Shown here: piece by piece, positions 12,114 to 22,755 of the stretch | How the letters are laid out: each line of letters opens with the position of its first letter | Numbering within the stretch: position 1 is the stretch's first letter | Assembly (NCBI GenBank): GCA_023213395.1 | Contig: CM041465.1 | Location: forward strand, 33,177,741 to 33,241,740 | Source of the DNA: Cycas panzhihuaensis | Taxonomy: Eukaryota; Cycadophyta | Length of the DNA stretch: 64,000 nucleotides | Direction: 5' to 3' | The notes under the pieces: generated by a model | The model's database searches: none | What the model saw: only the letters and a program-made list of their open reading frames with translations | Told to the model about the DNA's origin: nothing | Position numbers and translations under genes: made by a program

Positions 12114-12337
12114 TTGCCTCCATCCTCATTATAACACAAGTTTACCTTAATTGTGGTGCAGTATTTTATCAAATAGATAAAGGTAATCCCATTTTACTCT
12201 ACCACTAGGAAATTTATCATAATTTTCAACTTCTAGTACATATTTTGCTAGTTTAGAGCCTCAAATATCCTAATCATAGATAATAGAACTCTATTCTACA
12301 TGAGGATGTAGATGAACTTTATAATAAATTTTGCATC
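12114..12337 (+). pseudogene. pol: Element E integrase, first part (interrupted by element D)
   Basis: The frame LPPSSL, stop, HKFTLIVVQYFIK is followed by KVIPFY and, later, NILIIDN. It aligns block by block with element H's integrase (ISPPSSSQHKFILNATEYF, then VLITDNG). The second catalytic Asp is recognisable. Only about 160 bases separate it from the gag knuckle, so protease, RT and RNase H have been deleted. The frame is cut at GCATC (12333-12337) by element D and resumes at 29227. Confidence 0.82.
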
Positions 12338-12632
12338 TGTAATGAATCTAAATTAAAGAGAGCAATCCAAAATGTGCATGACAATATAAGAGCCAAAAAT
12401 ACACATAAGAGCACAAGAGCATCATTAATCACTTGTATCAATGGGCCTCTTTAAGGGGGTAACTTCTAATACATAAGATCATAATACTCAATGGTGATCC
12501 CAATCATATATTACATATATATATAGAGAGCTATTAAGGCCACCCATCTCTTAGACTTATGTATTTGGGATAATTATAAGAAGTGTAATGGAAGACTTAA
12601 GAGGAAAAGTAAGAAGGGTTAGGTTCTTAACA
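12338..12632 (-). repeat. Element D 3' LTR
   Basis: 295 bp, TG...CA on the plus strand. It aligns along its length with 28933-29226, including the shared string cataagatcataatactcaa and a TA-rich stretch near 12515-12530. Confidence 0.95.
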
Positions 12633-12647
12633 AGTTCCCCCTCCTTT
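12633..12647 (-). other. Element D polypurine tract
   Basis: The plus strand agttccccctccttt is a purine run on the minus strand directly abutting the 3' LTR. It primes plus-strand DNA synthesis. Confidence 0.85.
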
Positions 12648-13009
12648 AGAAACCTTTGCCCTCAAAGCTTGACTAGCTTTGGATGCTCTTAAACAAATTG
12701 CTTACTTTCCCAAGTTGAATCATCCTATAGTAGTTACTTCCATTTGATGAGATACCCTTTGATGTGTCAAGAGCACAAGTGCCTAACCCTTTCCTCTAAA
12801 ATTTATTTAGGTATCAATTGGAGCCTTCCTTCATTATCTAATATTGGCAATTCTATTTATGCCTACAATTATTATCCAATTATCCCTTTAAGATAAGATT
12901 CATTGGAAACATTATAGATTTTAGATGTTATGAGTAACTCTAAGGTATAAGTCACTTCCCCCACTTGTTTAGGGACCTTACAGGCCATGTAAAACCTTGG
13001 TTCCAACTT
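12648..13009 (-). pseudogene. pol: Element D integrase C-terminus and chromodomain
   Basis: Read on the minus strand it begins KLEPRFYMACKVPKQVGEVT, the gypsy integrase C-terminal block, then YTLELLITSKIYNVSNESYL. Near 12770-12690 comes HIKGYLIKWK followed by DDSTWES, a chromodomain core with its aromatic and Trp positions. The chromodomain directs integration toward marked chromatin. It ends at the polypurine tract. The start is cut off by element C at 13010-13014. Several stops interrupt it. Confidence 0.85.
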
Positions 13010-13014
13010 GTGTT

Positions 13015-13311
13015 TAAAAAGAGTGGATCTATTTTTCATCTCCATGCACTAAACACAAAGGCAAACATGGGAGAAAGAGAGACTTAAGAGAAAGAAAGTA
13101 GCTCTTACAAAATGGGGAGGTAAGAATGAGCCTCCTCCATTGAACTTTTACTTTATATTGATAGAGGGAGCATAAGTGTTAAGTGAAATAAAATTATACA
13201 TAATGTACATGAAAGTGTATTTCACTTAAGTGATCTAATTTAAAGTTCACTTAAGACCCTTTTTAGAAATAATCAACTAATGTAATGACCTTCTAACATT
13301 AACTCGTTTCA
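13015..13311 (-). repeat. Element C 3' LTR
   Basis: 297 bp, aligned with 23753-24050. Its outer end reads TA where the partner has TG, so one terminal dinucleotide has mutated. Confidence 0.94.
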
Positions 13312-13323
13312 ATCTCCCCCTTA
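13312..13323 (-). other. Element C polypurine tract
   Basis: The plus strand atctccccctta is purine-rich on the minus strand and adjoins the 3' LTR. Confidence 0.8.
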
Positions 13324-13785
13324 ATGGTAGAAGGTCATTTCATCCTATTTTATTCTATCCTATGAGGTCTTCATTTGAGCCTCTTACAAAGCAAACTACT
13401 ATGACACTTTTGTGGGAAACCCTCATGGGAAAGAAAACCCATATATTTTCTAATCTACTAACCTAGTTCAAGTGGCTCTTTAAATGAAGCCAGATAGTCA
13501 ATCAGTACAATGAATTTTGTAGTTGAAATCTATTGAGTCTCCATATACCATTTGATCATCCCCCATGCCCTTTCAGATTTTCATAGGTTTCGATTTTCCA
13601 AAATGATACAACCCTTATCCTTTCATACCCATAAGAGGTTTTCACCAATGGGATAGAGCAGAGATTACTCTCATCCTTCCATGCCTATAAGGGGTTTTCA
13701 TGAATGAGATAGAGTATGATGGTCCTATTGTAATCTCCTTCAACCAGTCAGAGATGGAGGCCCTAAGGCTAAGTTACTTTCAAAA
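13324..13785 (-). other. Element C 3' untranslated region
   Basis: Non-coding sequence between the RNase H end and the polypurine tract; no motif recognised. Confidence 0.6.
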
Positions 13786-14270
13786 CTATTCAAACTTCAC
13801 CCTCTTCAGTAGTTTGGTGAAGATATCGGCAACTTGATCTACTGTGGGGCAGTGCTCTAGTTGAATTATTCTATCATAAACTAGTTTTCTAATCCTATGG
13901 ACTTTCATACTTATATATTTGGTATGATCATGAAATATAGGATTTTTAGCCATTTGGATTGTAGATTGATTATCTAAACGTAAGCTAGTAGAACTTATTT
14001 GGGTGGTATTTAATGTATTCAATAATTTTCTAAGCCATATCACCTCCTTGCTTGTCTCAGAAACAACAATATATTCAACTTCAGTAGTTGAGTTTACAAC
14101 TATCTTCTACCATCTAGATCTCCATGATATTGGTGTTGTTCTAAAAAATGTTACATACCCAGATGTAGATCTTCCTGTGTCTTTATCTCCAGCAAAGTTT
14201 GAGTCTGTGTATGCATAAAGTTTAAATTTTACATTAGGTTCATACAACAGATCATATTACTAGTCGCCTT
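13786..14270 (-). pseudogene. pol: Element C RNase H
   Basis: Copia RNase H on the minus strand. The upstream part (about 14210-14080) carries DKDTGRSTSGYV and, after a break, TEVEYIVVS. The open part from 14043 reads VIWLRKLLN (upstream) then SLRLDNQSTIQMAKNP, FHDHTKYISMKVH and DQVADIFTKLL, the usual C-terminal blocks. The DNQS and ADIFTK motifs identify the family clearly. It degrades genomic RNA during cDNA synthesis. The N-terminal part contains stops. Confidence 0.88.
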
Positions 14271-14279
14271 CAAGTACCT

Positions 14280-15180
14280 TAACACTCGTATTGTAGCTTG
14301 CCAATGATTTTACTTAGGATTTGTTATGAATCTTGTAAGAATGCTTATAGAGTGTGTAATATCTAGCCTTGTGTTAGTAGTATAGATGAGACTACCTACA
14401 AGTTGCCTATAGAGTGTTACGTTTGCCTCCCTAGTATCACCATCACCTAAGAGTTTAATATTAGGTTCCATAGGTGTATCCACTAGTCAAGCACCTTTCA
14501 ATTAAAACTTTGTCAGAAGATCGTTGATATATTTTTCTTGGGAGAGAAAGATTTTGCTATTCTTTTGAGTTACTTCAATTCCCAAGTAATATTTCATCAA
14601 CCCGAGGTCAGACAATTCAAAAGTTTTAGCAAGGTCCTTCCTTCTTTAGCTAGCTGATTACCTGTTTATTATTCCTTGTTATTAGCATATCATCCACAAA
14701 GATTAAGAGGTAAGTGACTTTATCATTTTGGTGCTTGATGAATAATGTTGCATCAATATCTTGATAGTCATAAACCTCATATCCAAGTTGCCTCATTCTT
14801 TTAGATAACTTGGTACACCAAGCATGAGGGGCTTGCTTTAGGTCGTACAAGGACTTTCTGAGCCTAAAAACCTTATGCTCATGACCGACAATCTCGCATC
14901 CTTCTAGTTGAGCCATATAAATTTCTTCTTTAAGGTCCCCATTGAGAAATGTAATCTTAACATCAAGTTGGTGGATTTTCCAACCCTGTTGAGTAGCCAA
15001 AGATATAAGAGTTCTAATTATAGGTTACTTAGTTGTAGGAGCAAAGATTTCAATATAGTTGATGCCTTCCCTTTGCGTGAATCCTTTTGCTACCAATCTT
15101 GCGTTGTGTTTTTCTAGGGTGCTATCTAATTTGTATTTATTTTTAAACACTCATTTATTTTGAATTACCTTTCTTCCAAG
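14280..15180 (-). pseudogene. pol: Element C reverse transcriptase
   Basis: The best block is 14650-15000: WKIHQLDVKITFLNGDLKEE, IYMAQLEG, FRLRKSLYDLKQAP and LLIFVDDMLITRNNKQ, where FVDD is the catalytic box. Downstream (14640-14280) the thumb region is interrupted by stops. Upstream (15000-15180) similarity to the RT fingers continues in broken frames. It is the cDNA-making enzyme of the element. Confidence 0.88.
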
Positions 15181-15486
15181 TGGTAGATCAACAAGCTCCT
15201 ATGTACCATTTTTTATTAGAGATTGCTTCTCTTCATTTATGAAATTTCTCCAAGCTGCATGGTTTACAGCTTCTTAATATGTTAGGGGCTCTTCATTAAG
15301 AGCAAGGTGCAGTTCTACTACTTCAAGCTCAACAGAAAGTGATTCATGTATCCTTGCTCTATGGGCACTTCTAGTACTAGTTTTTCCTACCTCATATGGT
15401 CGCATGTCCTTATGTAGCTGGTAGGCTTCATGAAAACCTCAAGTTGGGAATGAGGTTTTCATTTCCATAGCCTCTTGGTTTTCATT

Positions 15487-15714
15487 TTAATCCTGAAAAG
15501 GATCATATGAAATGTTTGGCACTAAGGAAGTTGACGATACTAGAGAAGATGGGCCAGCCACAAATGTTAGAGAGGATGATCCTTCTACTATGGCTTTGCC
15601 TTTATCAACTTGGCTATTCGCAAATGATGGTGCTAGATGTGTACACATTGGCTGGGAGTCACAGCTTGTATCCTTTGGGGCTATATTATTAGATTCTAAG
15701 ATTTTAAGCAACTT
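15487..15714 (-). pseudogene. pol: Element C integrase-RT linker
   Basis: A Ser/Pro-rich open stretch (VEGSSSLTFVAGPSSLVSST) ending near SYDPFQD. Low-complexity linkers like this separate integrase from RT in copia polyproteins. It lies between the RT remnant and the insertion point of element B at 15715-15719. Confidence 0.6.
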
Positions 15715-15719
15715 TTGAG

Positions 15720-15941
15720 TGTTAGAATATTAATGCATATTTATTTTCTCCCACATACAAGTGGGTCCCTCTCTCACTATCATGTCATATATTATAAATA
15801 CACATATAGTGTATCATATGAAGTATCTATTATAAGGATGTTTTATTAATATAATTTAAGGTACCTTAAGGATACCGTTTGATCCTGGAGGTGTTTGTTC
15901 TATTTGTAAATATTATCTTATTACAGATTTGATTCCCAACA
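15720..15941 (+). repeat. Element B 5' LTR
   Basis: 222 bp, tgttagaat...cccaaca. Same length as the partner at 18821-19042, with few differences. Confidence 0.96.
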
Positions 15942-15957
15942 TGGTATCAGAGCACCC
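15942..15957 (+). other. Element B primer binding site
   Basis: tggtatcagagcaccc directly follows the 5' LTR. Its first 12 bases match the standard plant initiator tRNA-Met primer site. Confidence 0.93.
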
Positions 15958-17690
15958 AAGTTGAGAGAGATATTTTTGTTTGCTATTGGAGCAATGATTT
16001 AGGAGGTGTCATCAAGGGTTGAAAGCATATTCGAGAGAATAAATGTTGAAATTTCTAAAAAGTAATGGCAAAATTGAGACAAAATGACTTGTTCTATAAA
16101 TTTTGAGTAGCTGCACTATAGATTTTGGGGTGAAAGTATAAAAATTACAACAGAATTAATTTCAGTCTTTTTTTTTTTATCGTCGTATTTCTGGGACAGA
16201 TCTACAACCTCAATTTCAAAGAGCCATAACTTTGGCTACAAGTATCTAAATGACCTCAATTTTTTTTCTTATTCTGTATATTTTTTAATTTACTTTCTAA
16301 TGGAAGTGGTTTGATGTTGATTAGAGTTTAGAATAAAATATTATTAGTAGTTTATTAAAAGGTACTATTACAATCTTGAGAAACCCAAATTGTGAAATTC
16401 TTAAAAGGGGCATAACTTTTGATCTAGATATCAAAATTCAATTTTGTCTAAACTGTTGAAATTGTATTTTATAGGACATCATTTTTATCCATATTTTATA
16501 TATTTTTTAGCTATACTTTTTCTAGAAATATTTTTTTTAAGAATTTAAGAGTTTCATATTATATTTTTCATGGCCACAAAACCATTGCTCTTGGGGCCCA
16601 ATATATCTATTGTACATATCTATTATTAGAAAAGGATGATACTTTTGGATGATGGTGTGAATGAGGTGATACCTGTAGATATTGATGATGCATTTTTTAT
16701 TTATTAAAAGGGTCTTATTTTGATAATGAAGCAAGCATAAGTTTGTTGTATAATGGTGATTTATTAACAATATTTGAGGCATGGATATGGTGCTCTCTTA
16801 TATGTATTTACATGAGAAAATAAGTTGGGTGATGGTACAATATGAGGTGACTGTTTAAGACTTTCTTGTATGTGTTGTACATGGGAGAGTACTTTTTGAA
16901 ATGACATTAAGTCATGTTAATCTGAATGTATTTGACACTCTTTTAGTGATTTGAGGTGCATGATGGTGATTGTTTAATGGAAATTTAAGTGCTTTCTTAC
17001 ATGTATTTGTATGAGAGAGCTATTATGATGATGACATAGTATGGTGATGAAGCAATAGTGCATGTGTTTGCATGAATGAGTTGGATGGCATATGGCAACT
17101 TAGTGCTTCTTGGAATATGATTTATTTGAAGGAGCTTTATGGGCATAATAAGGAAAATTTGAGGATAAGAAAAATGGTGACTTGAGGCAATAAGGTGCTT
17201 GTTGCATATGAGGTTACATGAAAAGATTAGGCATTTATTGGGCATGTTTAAGGCTGATATTAGGCATGCTTGATGATGTGTTCATTTAATTAATTGAATA
17301 GGAAAAGAAGGATGAGTTTTGTTGAAGATACTTAAGTTGCAAGAAAGTAAACTTTATTTAGCAGTGTAGATCATTATATGATTTATAAGGATATGGTTTA
17401 TTTATTGGTAATGTTGTGGCATGAGTTGTGTTTTGGGTAATTGAGTGTAGTATGTCTTAGTAATTTAATGGTGACATGTGACATGTATAATCATTGTGAA
17501 AGTTATGAGGTATAAATTTGATGGTGGTTCAAATACTCGTTGATTATTTGGCAATATAAGAAATGGACAAGGTGATGATGTGATGATGAAGTTAGTGATG
17601 TGAGGAATATGAGACATGAGAAAGTTTGTTGACGTTAATTAATGGGTGAATTTGTTGATTGAAAAAGGATATTATTTGGAGGTACATTTA
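15958..17690 (+). other. Element B leader, no coding similarity
   Basis: About 1.7 kb between primer site and gag-like ORF, AT-rich, with many short ATG-TGA frames. Packaging signals are expected here, but none can be named from sequence alone. Confidence 0.6.
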
Positions 17691-17695
17691 CAATC

Positions 17696-18060
17696 ATGGA
17701 GGAAAATAATGCGGTTACGTATATTCATAAAATAAATAAATATTACTTGAGGGATTCGTTTCTTCTGATATCTAAGTGTAATGGAGAAGACTACTTCTTT
17801 TGGATGATTAAAATGAGATGTTTTTTCATAGCTAGAGGGTTTTGGAAGCTTGTTACTGATGGATATGATATCCCTAAGGATGAAGAAGAAAAGGAATAAT
17901 TGAGAAGAAAAAAAGACATTCATCATGATTCTTGCTACATTAAAGAAGGTTGATCTTCCTTCCACATATCATTTCATCATTCCTAAGATTCAACTTACAA
18001 GTACTACTAAGGAAGCATGGAATTTTTTAAGAGATGTATTTGAACAATCTCCTAAAGAGA
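17696..18060 (+). pseudogene. gag: Element B copia-like gag fragment
   Basis: The open frame 17696-17899 begins MEENNAVTYI and contains the block LISKCNGEDYFFWMIKMRCF, then FFIARGFWKLV. This matches the N-terminal copia gag pattern of a Gly, a Tyr-x-x-Trp core and a Gly-x-Trp motif about 20 residues later. It ends at a TAA at 17897-17899, after which gag-like sequence continues in other frames. It would have formed the particle shell. Normal copia gags are longer and end in a zinc knuckle, which I do not see. Confidence 0.65.
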
Positions 18061-18119
18061 TACAATGAATGATTGAAAAGGCAATTAAGGTCAATGATGG
18101 TTATGGTACAGGTACAATG

Positions 18120-18810
18120 AATGAAGAAAATATTATCAACACTAATGAAACAATATGTTAAGATGAAGAATGTTTAAACATTAATGAAACTACTACTAAA
18201 AAAATGACTTAATACATTGATGAGACTACAACTACTGATGAAGACATTGAAAGCGACTAATCAATAAAGATTTATTTAGATGACACCATGATTTTAAGAG
18301 AAATTGAATATGAATTTAATGGTCTTATAGAAGATGAGTCTCAGATTAATTTAAGTATGAATGATGTTTCTTCTTTGAGCATTGATTCAAGTTTAAAGAT
18401 TATGCAAGTTGATCAAGATTCCACTCCAAAGGTTGAAGAAATCATTGTTATACATAGTGATCAAGAACTTCTATAGGATAATGATGACAAGCAAGTTGTG
18501 TTTAAAGATGGTTACTTACAAGACCTACATCAAAATCAGCCTAGATTAGCCACAATGAAGAATCAAGATTTACACTTACTAGAGCTGCTACATCAACATC
18601 ATCACTACAAGATAGAAGATAGAAATCAAGTTGAGGGCATCATCTTACAAAGGCATCAATATAGAATTGAAGACGAAAATCAAGTTGAAGATATCATTCT
18701 ACAATAAAGACATCACTATAAGATTGAAGACAATGATCAATTCAAAGACATCATTTTCAAGACATTTCCAAGGATAAGGCATTGCAAATACAAATGACTT
18801 AAATGTGCAT
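18120..18810 (+). pseudogene. Element B acidic region with 19-residue repeats
   Basis: Open stretches at 18288-18476 and 18498-18707 are rich in Asp, Glu, Ile and Gln. Three tandem DNA units start at about 18600, 18654 and 18711 (54-57 bp each) and encode variants of HHYKIEDRNQVEGIILQ, the last two separated by a TAA. No known family is recognised. By position it may be a gag extension or a spacer protein peculiar to this element. Confidence 0.55.
18600..18765 (+). repeat. Three tandem 54-57-bp units
   Basis: Each unit begins catca(c/a)ta and carries a variant of gaagataga followed by atcaagttga. They stay in frame with each other, so amplification preserved the reading frame. Confidence 0.85.
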
Positions 18811-18820
18811 TAAGGGGAAG
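18811..18820 (+). other. Element B polypurine tract
   Basis: taaggggaag immediately before the 3' LTR. Confidence 0.88.
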
Positions 18821-19042
18821 TGTTGGAATATTAATGTACATTTATTTTGTTCCACATGCAAGTGGGTCCCTCTCTCACTATCATGTCATATATTATAAAT
18901 ACACATATAGTGTATCATATAAAGCATATGTTATAAGGATGTTTTGTTAATATAATTTGAGGTACCTTAAGGGTACCGTTCGATCCTGAAGGTGTTTGTT
19001 CTATTTGTGAATATTATCTTATTGTAGGTTTGATTACCAACA
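18821..19042 (+). repeat. Element B 3' LTR
   Basis: 222 bp, tgttggaat...taccaaca, partner of 15720-15941. Confidence 0.96.
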
Positions 19043-19047
19043 TTGAG

Positions 19048-19943
19048 CATCTCCCCCCTAAATTTTAGAATCTGGATATCAAATTTAGTAGCATCATTAA
19101 ATCGATATGAAGGCGTATTTGAGTCAAGTTTGAGTAATTTATCTTTAGTCTCTGCAAACATAACATCTCTAGTGATGATAATTTTACACTGTGAAGGTAT
19201 GAAAACCTTGTACCCCTTTTTGTCCATAGGGTATCTGATAAAGATGCCTTTTAAAGCTCTATCTTGGAGCTTATTTCTATATTCCTCTAGAATATGAGCA
19301 TAACAAGTAGAGCCAAAAATTTTTAAGTGGGAGATAGAGGGGGTTTGTCCATGCCATATTTTATGTGGAGAGGGGTCAAGCTTGGAAGGACTAATAGTGT
19401 TGATGTAATACACAGTAGTCCAAATAGCCTCAGCCTAAAGATAGATAGGGACATTCTTATATACCAGCATAGCATGAGCCATGTTCATGATGGTCTTGTA
19501 GATGTGCTCAATAATTCTATTTTCTTAGTGTGTACCTACAACAATGGTCTGATGTTTGATTCTATGTTGATGTAGGTATGATTCAAACTCATTAGATATG
19601 CACTCGCCATCATTGCTAGTCCTTAGTATTTTGATTTTGAATTCATATTCATTTTCCACATGGGCCTTGAAAGCTTGAAACATAAAAAAAACTTCATCTT
19701 TCTTTGCAAGTAAAGCAACCCATACTTTCTTGGTAAAATCATCAATGAAAGTAATATAATACCACTTCTGTTTAAGAGAAGGGATGGGCATAAGACTATA
19801 TATATCTGAGTGTACAAGCTACAAAGGTTAGCTAGATTTTGACTTACTATAAGAAAAGGGTTGTCTTTGAGATTTGGCAATGATACATACTTCATATTTG
19901 AAGGGATTAGAGAAGAGCGTAAACATACTAGGAAGAGTGGCAT
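19048..19943 (-). pseudogene. pol: Element C integrase
   Basis: Minus-strand copia integrase in two frames. 19525-19791 has YYITFIDDFTKKVWVALLAK, then a region ending RTSNDGECISNEF with the second catalytic Asp. 18967-19413 has YYINTISPSKLDPSPHKIWH and FGSTCYAHILEEYRNKL, the block after the catalytic core. The TSD of element B (19043-19047) breaks the frame just past MLNVGN. Integrase precedes RT, as required for copia. It joins element cDNA to chromosomal DNA. Confidence 0.88.
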
Positions 19944-20112
19944 GTAATTCTCTTAAACAATCAATTTTGATATGGCCCATATGAGCAAGCCATAGGACCG
20001 CTTGAAATAAATTTTGAGGAGTCAGGGTTGTGGTAAAAGTAGAGTCATCATCAACATAGTTGGCTTTAGAGGATGGTGAGCCAGTTAGATGAAAAAGTTT
20101 GCCATCAAGATT

Positions 20113-20590
20113 TCAGGTCCTAACCACAGTATTTGAAGGAGGGTGAATGACACAAAGAGTTTGATTATTTGTAGTTACATTCAAATCAAACCCATAAGAG
20201 ACAAGGGTGGATAGGGAGAGTAGGTTCTGCTTCATAACAGGAATATATAAAACATCAATAAGCATAAAATCTAGAAGGCCTAAGAGTTTCAGGTAAACAG
20301 TTCCAAGTCCTTCGACTAGCTGAGATGATTTATCAGCCATGTGTACAACACCACGAATTTCAAAGTCAAAATCCTGAAAGAACTAGTGATGACAAGTCAT
20401 ATATTGTGTTGCTCCAATATCCATGATCCATAATGAAGTATTTGAGGTGGTACTATTTACAACTCCAAGTGGTAAAGGCAAAAGTGAATAAGCATAGCCA
20501 CAATGAACCTCAATATACATAGTGGATCTATCAACAACATTTGATAAAGTGGTCCCAATTCTTTGAAGGTGTGCATGAACAAAGTGCATT
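20113..20590 (-). pseudogene. pol: Element C protease
   Basis: SLWIMDIGATQYMTCHH (minus, about 20440-20385) is the copia protease active-site block, with DIGA where D-S/T-GA is usual. Downstream, LLDFMLIDVLYIPVMKQNLL then SLSTLVSYGFDLNV is the conserved C-terminal block. It lies between gag and integrase. The change at the Ser/Thr next to the catalytic Asp would impair activity. Confidence 0.85.
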
Positions 20591-20639
20591 CTACCAAAAG
20601 CATCCTCAAAAGAAGTATTGTCAATATTATATGCACCAT

Positions 20640-21645
20640 GGCACTATTGATAACTTAGTAGTTTGTTGGTAGCAGTTCTATAATTTTTGGCATAATGTCC
20701 TTTTCTATTATACCTTTGGCACACAATTGTTTAATTTCCAATCCCATAAGAAGTATTGAGTTATTGGATTGTCTCTAATTACTGAATCTAAGTCTAGGTT
20801 GATTATTTTAGCCTTGGCCTTGAGACTATTTTTGTTAGAGTTAAGGAGCCCATTTACCAAGAGGACGTTGTCCTTGTTGTCTACCTCTTCCTCTTCCAGG
20901 GAAATTACCAACTCTGTGAAAGTATTAACCTTGATTTTTAGTATAACAAAGATCTTCTTCTACTTCAAAAGCAGCATTAGTTGGATCTGATATAGTGGCA
21001 AAGTTGGTATCAATGGTCTTATCAAATTCAATGAACTTATTAGCAAGAGCCTCAAAGTTTAGGGTCTTCAAAGTGCCACTAGATTAAAGACTTCCCAATA
21101 GATTTTTGTAATTTAAGATATGGAGACATGACTGAATCAAGCAAGCCCATGTAATACATTGAGTTTTAAAATCTTTATCAATGGCTTGCTTGATTGGAAG
21201 AAGGAGATTAATTGTCTCACTTGCATATCCTTTTTACATTTTCAATTTGTTCATCTTCAACACTAAGTGAATAAATTCTAAGTTTGATTTAGTGTTAAAG
21301 TTCTTCTTAAGAACTTCAAGAACTTTCCATGCCGTATCATGTACAACTTCCTCAATGAGATTATATAGGGAATAATCAATGGCAAGCAGTATCCCTGTAT
21401 GGATTTTATTATCATCAAGTTCTCATTGGCATTTAGTTATAGCTTTAGTGGGAGAAGTTGGAGCACCTCCTCCAGAAGCAATTGAGGTAGTTGTAGTTGC
21501 AATAGATGGCGTAGGTTACAAGTGATCTCTCCACAAACCTTCATACTTTACAACATTTCTAACACGAGTGAACCACATGTCCTAATTTTCTTTCCCTTTT
21601 AGAATGCAGTTCATATTTTGCTTGAATTGTGAAGACATGGGGTCT
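20640..21645 (-). pseudogene. gag: Element C gag
   Basis: The minus frame starts near 21640 with MSSQFKQNMNCILKGKEN, followed by a Trp-containing block (MWFTRVRNVV). The middle carries WKVLEVLKKNFNTKSNLEF, the copia gag helical domain. Near 20900-20860 is a Gly/Arg-rich stretch (FPGRGRGRQQGQ), and near 20730-20690 a decayed zinc knuckle (LCAKGIIEKDIMPK). The order and spacing suit a copia gag of about 330 residues. Several stops are present. It forms the particle that holds the RNA. Confidence 0.75.
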
Positions 21646-21806
21646 TTTGAGAAGGGAAGAAATTAACAAGGGACTATAAAGGTGATGGCAATAAATGACC
21701 AATCACTATTTACAAATAGGAGATGCAATAAAGTAGTGTAACAAAAGGAAGAAGAAGTGAGAATGGTTGCTCAAAGATGAAGGGAGCAACTTAGAGAAAA
21801 GTCACC

Positions 21807-22005
21807 AACACTTATGACAAATATTAACTTGATGCAGTAGGAATATGAGAAGCACTATGATGAAAATTGGCCACTAACACTTGTAGTAAATATTAACCTG
21901 ATGCAGCAAGAATATGAGAAGTGCTATAATGAAAATTAACTAGTAACACTTGTGACAAATATTAACCTAACGCAGAAGGAATATGAAAAGCACTATGATT
22001 ATGAT
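21807..22005 (-). repeat. Three tandem 69-bp units in element C leader
   Basis: Units start at 21807, 21876 and 21945 with aacactt(a/g)t. Each contains aaatattaac, then atatgagaag and a variant of cactatgat. The third unit is slightly shorter. Confidence 0.88.
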
Positions 22006-22671
22006 TACATTATGGATCACTTTTTACAAATAAGTAAGTGATCAATATATAAGATTGTAGGCCAATGTAGAAGCTGACATTATTGGGTGTACACAACTTG
22101 AAACTCAAATGTAGGATGTGTAATCAACCCAATAACCTCTAACTTGTATCCAACATGTAGTTGAGGTTGTTAAAGGGATGCCTAGGCTTCTAGTAGAATT
22201 AAGTTGGCCTTCACCCGTGATACCCACAATTATGCTTGGTGATAAAATCCAAGTCATAACAGAGCCTAGGAACTCCCAATCCTTACCAAATTCACCAATG
22301 AGCAGCTATATACCTCCTCTAAAGAGTGGTATGTACATACCCATGGTTATAATGGATATTACATTAGGTATATTTTAATCTTGTATTAAAGTTTCAGTTT
22401 TCCTAGTTGGTTATCAGGATGATCCCTGATTGAGGCATAATGGTATGGCTAACCAAACCTCACCAATATTCTAGTTCAGTCCAATCCCAACTTGAAACCC
22501 ATACCTCCTTTATGGCATGACATTCTGCCAACCAAGGTATCTCAACCTTGGAGAGTGTGTGAACAAGCATAAGATGGAAGAAAATAGTGTGCGTGATGTG
22601 TTCTTTTTAGGAAGAGTGAAAAGATTATTGAATTACATCAAACGTACATTTAACTGAAAATAGAATACTTA

Positions 22672-22755
22672 CTTGGAGTGCTTTTGGAGTGCTTACTTAG
22701 AGTGCTTATTTGGAGTGTCTTTAGAGTGCTTACTTGAAATGATTTTGGAGTGCTA
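22672..22755. repeat. Short degenerate repeats of ttggagtgctta type
   Basis: Six or so imperfect copies of a 12-16-bp motif in the element C leader. Confidence 0.75.

Larger units (their letters stand above)
15715..19047 (+). mobile_element. Element B: 3.3-kb non-autonomous LTR retrotransposon, TSD TTGAG
   Basis: Two 222-bp LTRs (15720-15941 and 18821-19042) are flanked by TTGAG at 15715-15719 and 19043-19047. A perfect initiator-Met-type primer site follows the first LTR, and a purine tract precedes the second. The 2.9-kb interior has a copia-like gag fragment and an acidic repeat region but no protease, integrase, RT or RNase H. Transposition would need enzymes from another element. It is inserted in element C's integrase region in the opposite orientation. 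Confidence 0.95.

Noticed and set aside
18600-18765. CRISPR-like regular repeats
   Set aside because: Adjacent tandem units without spacers, in frame, in a plant retroelement.
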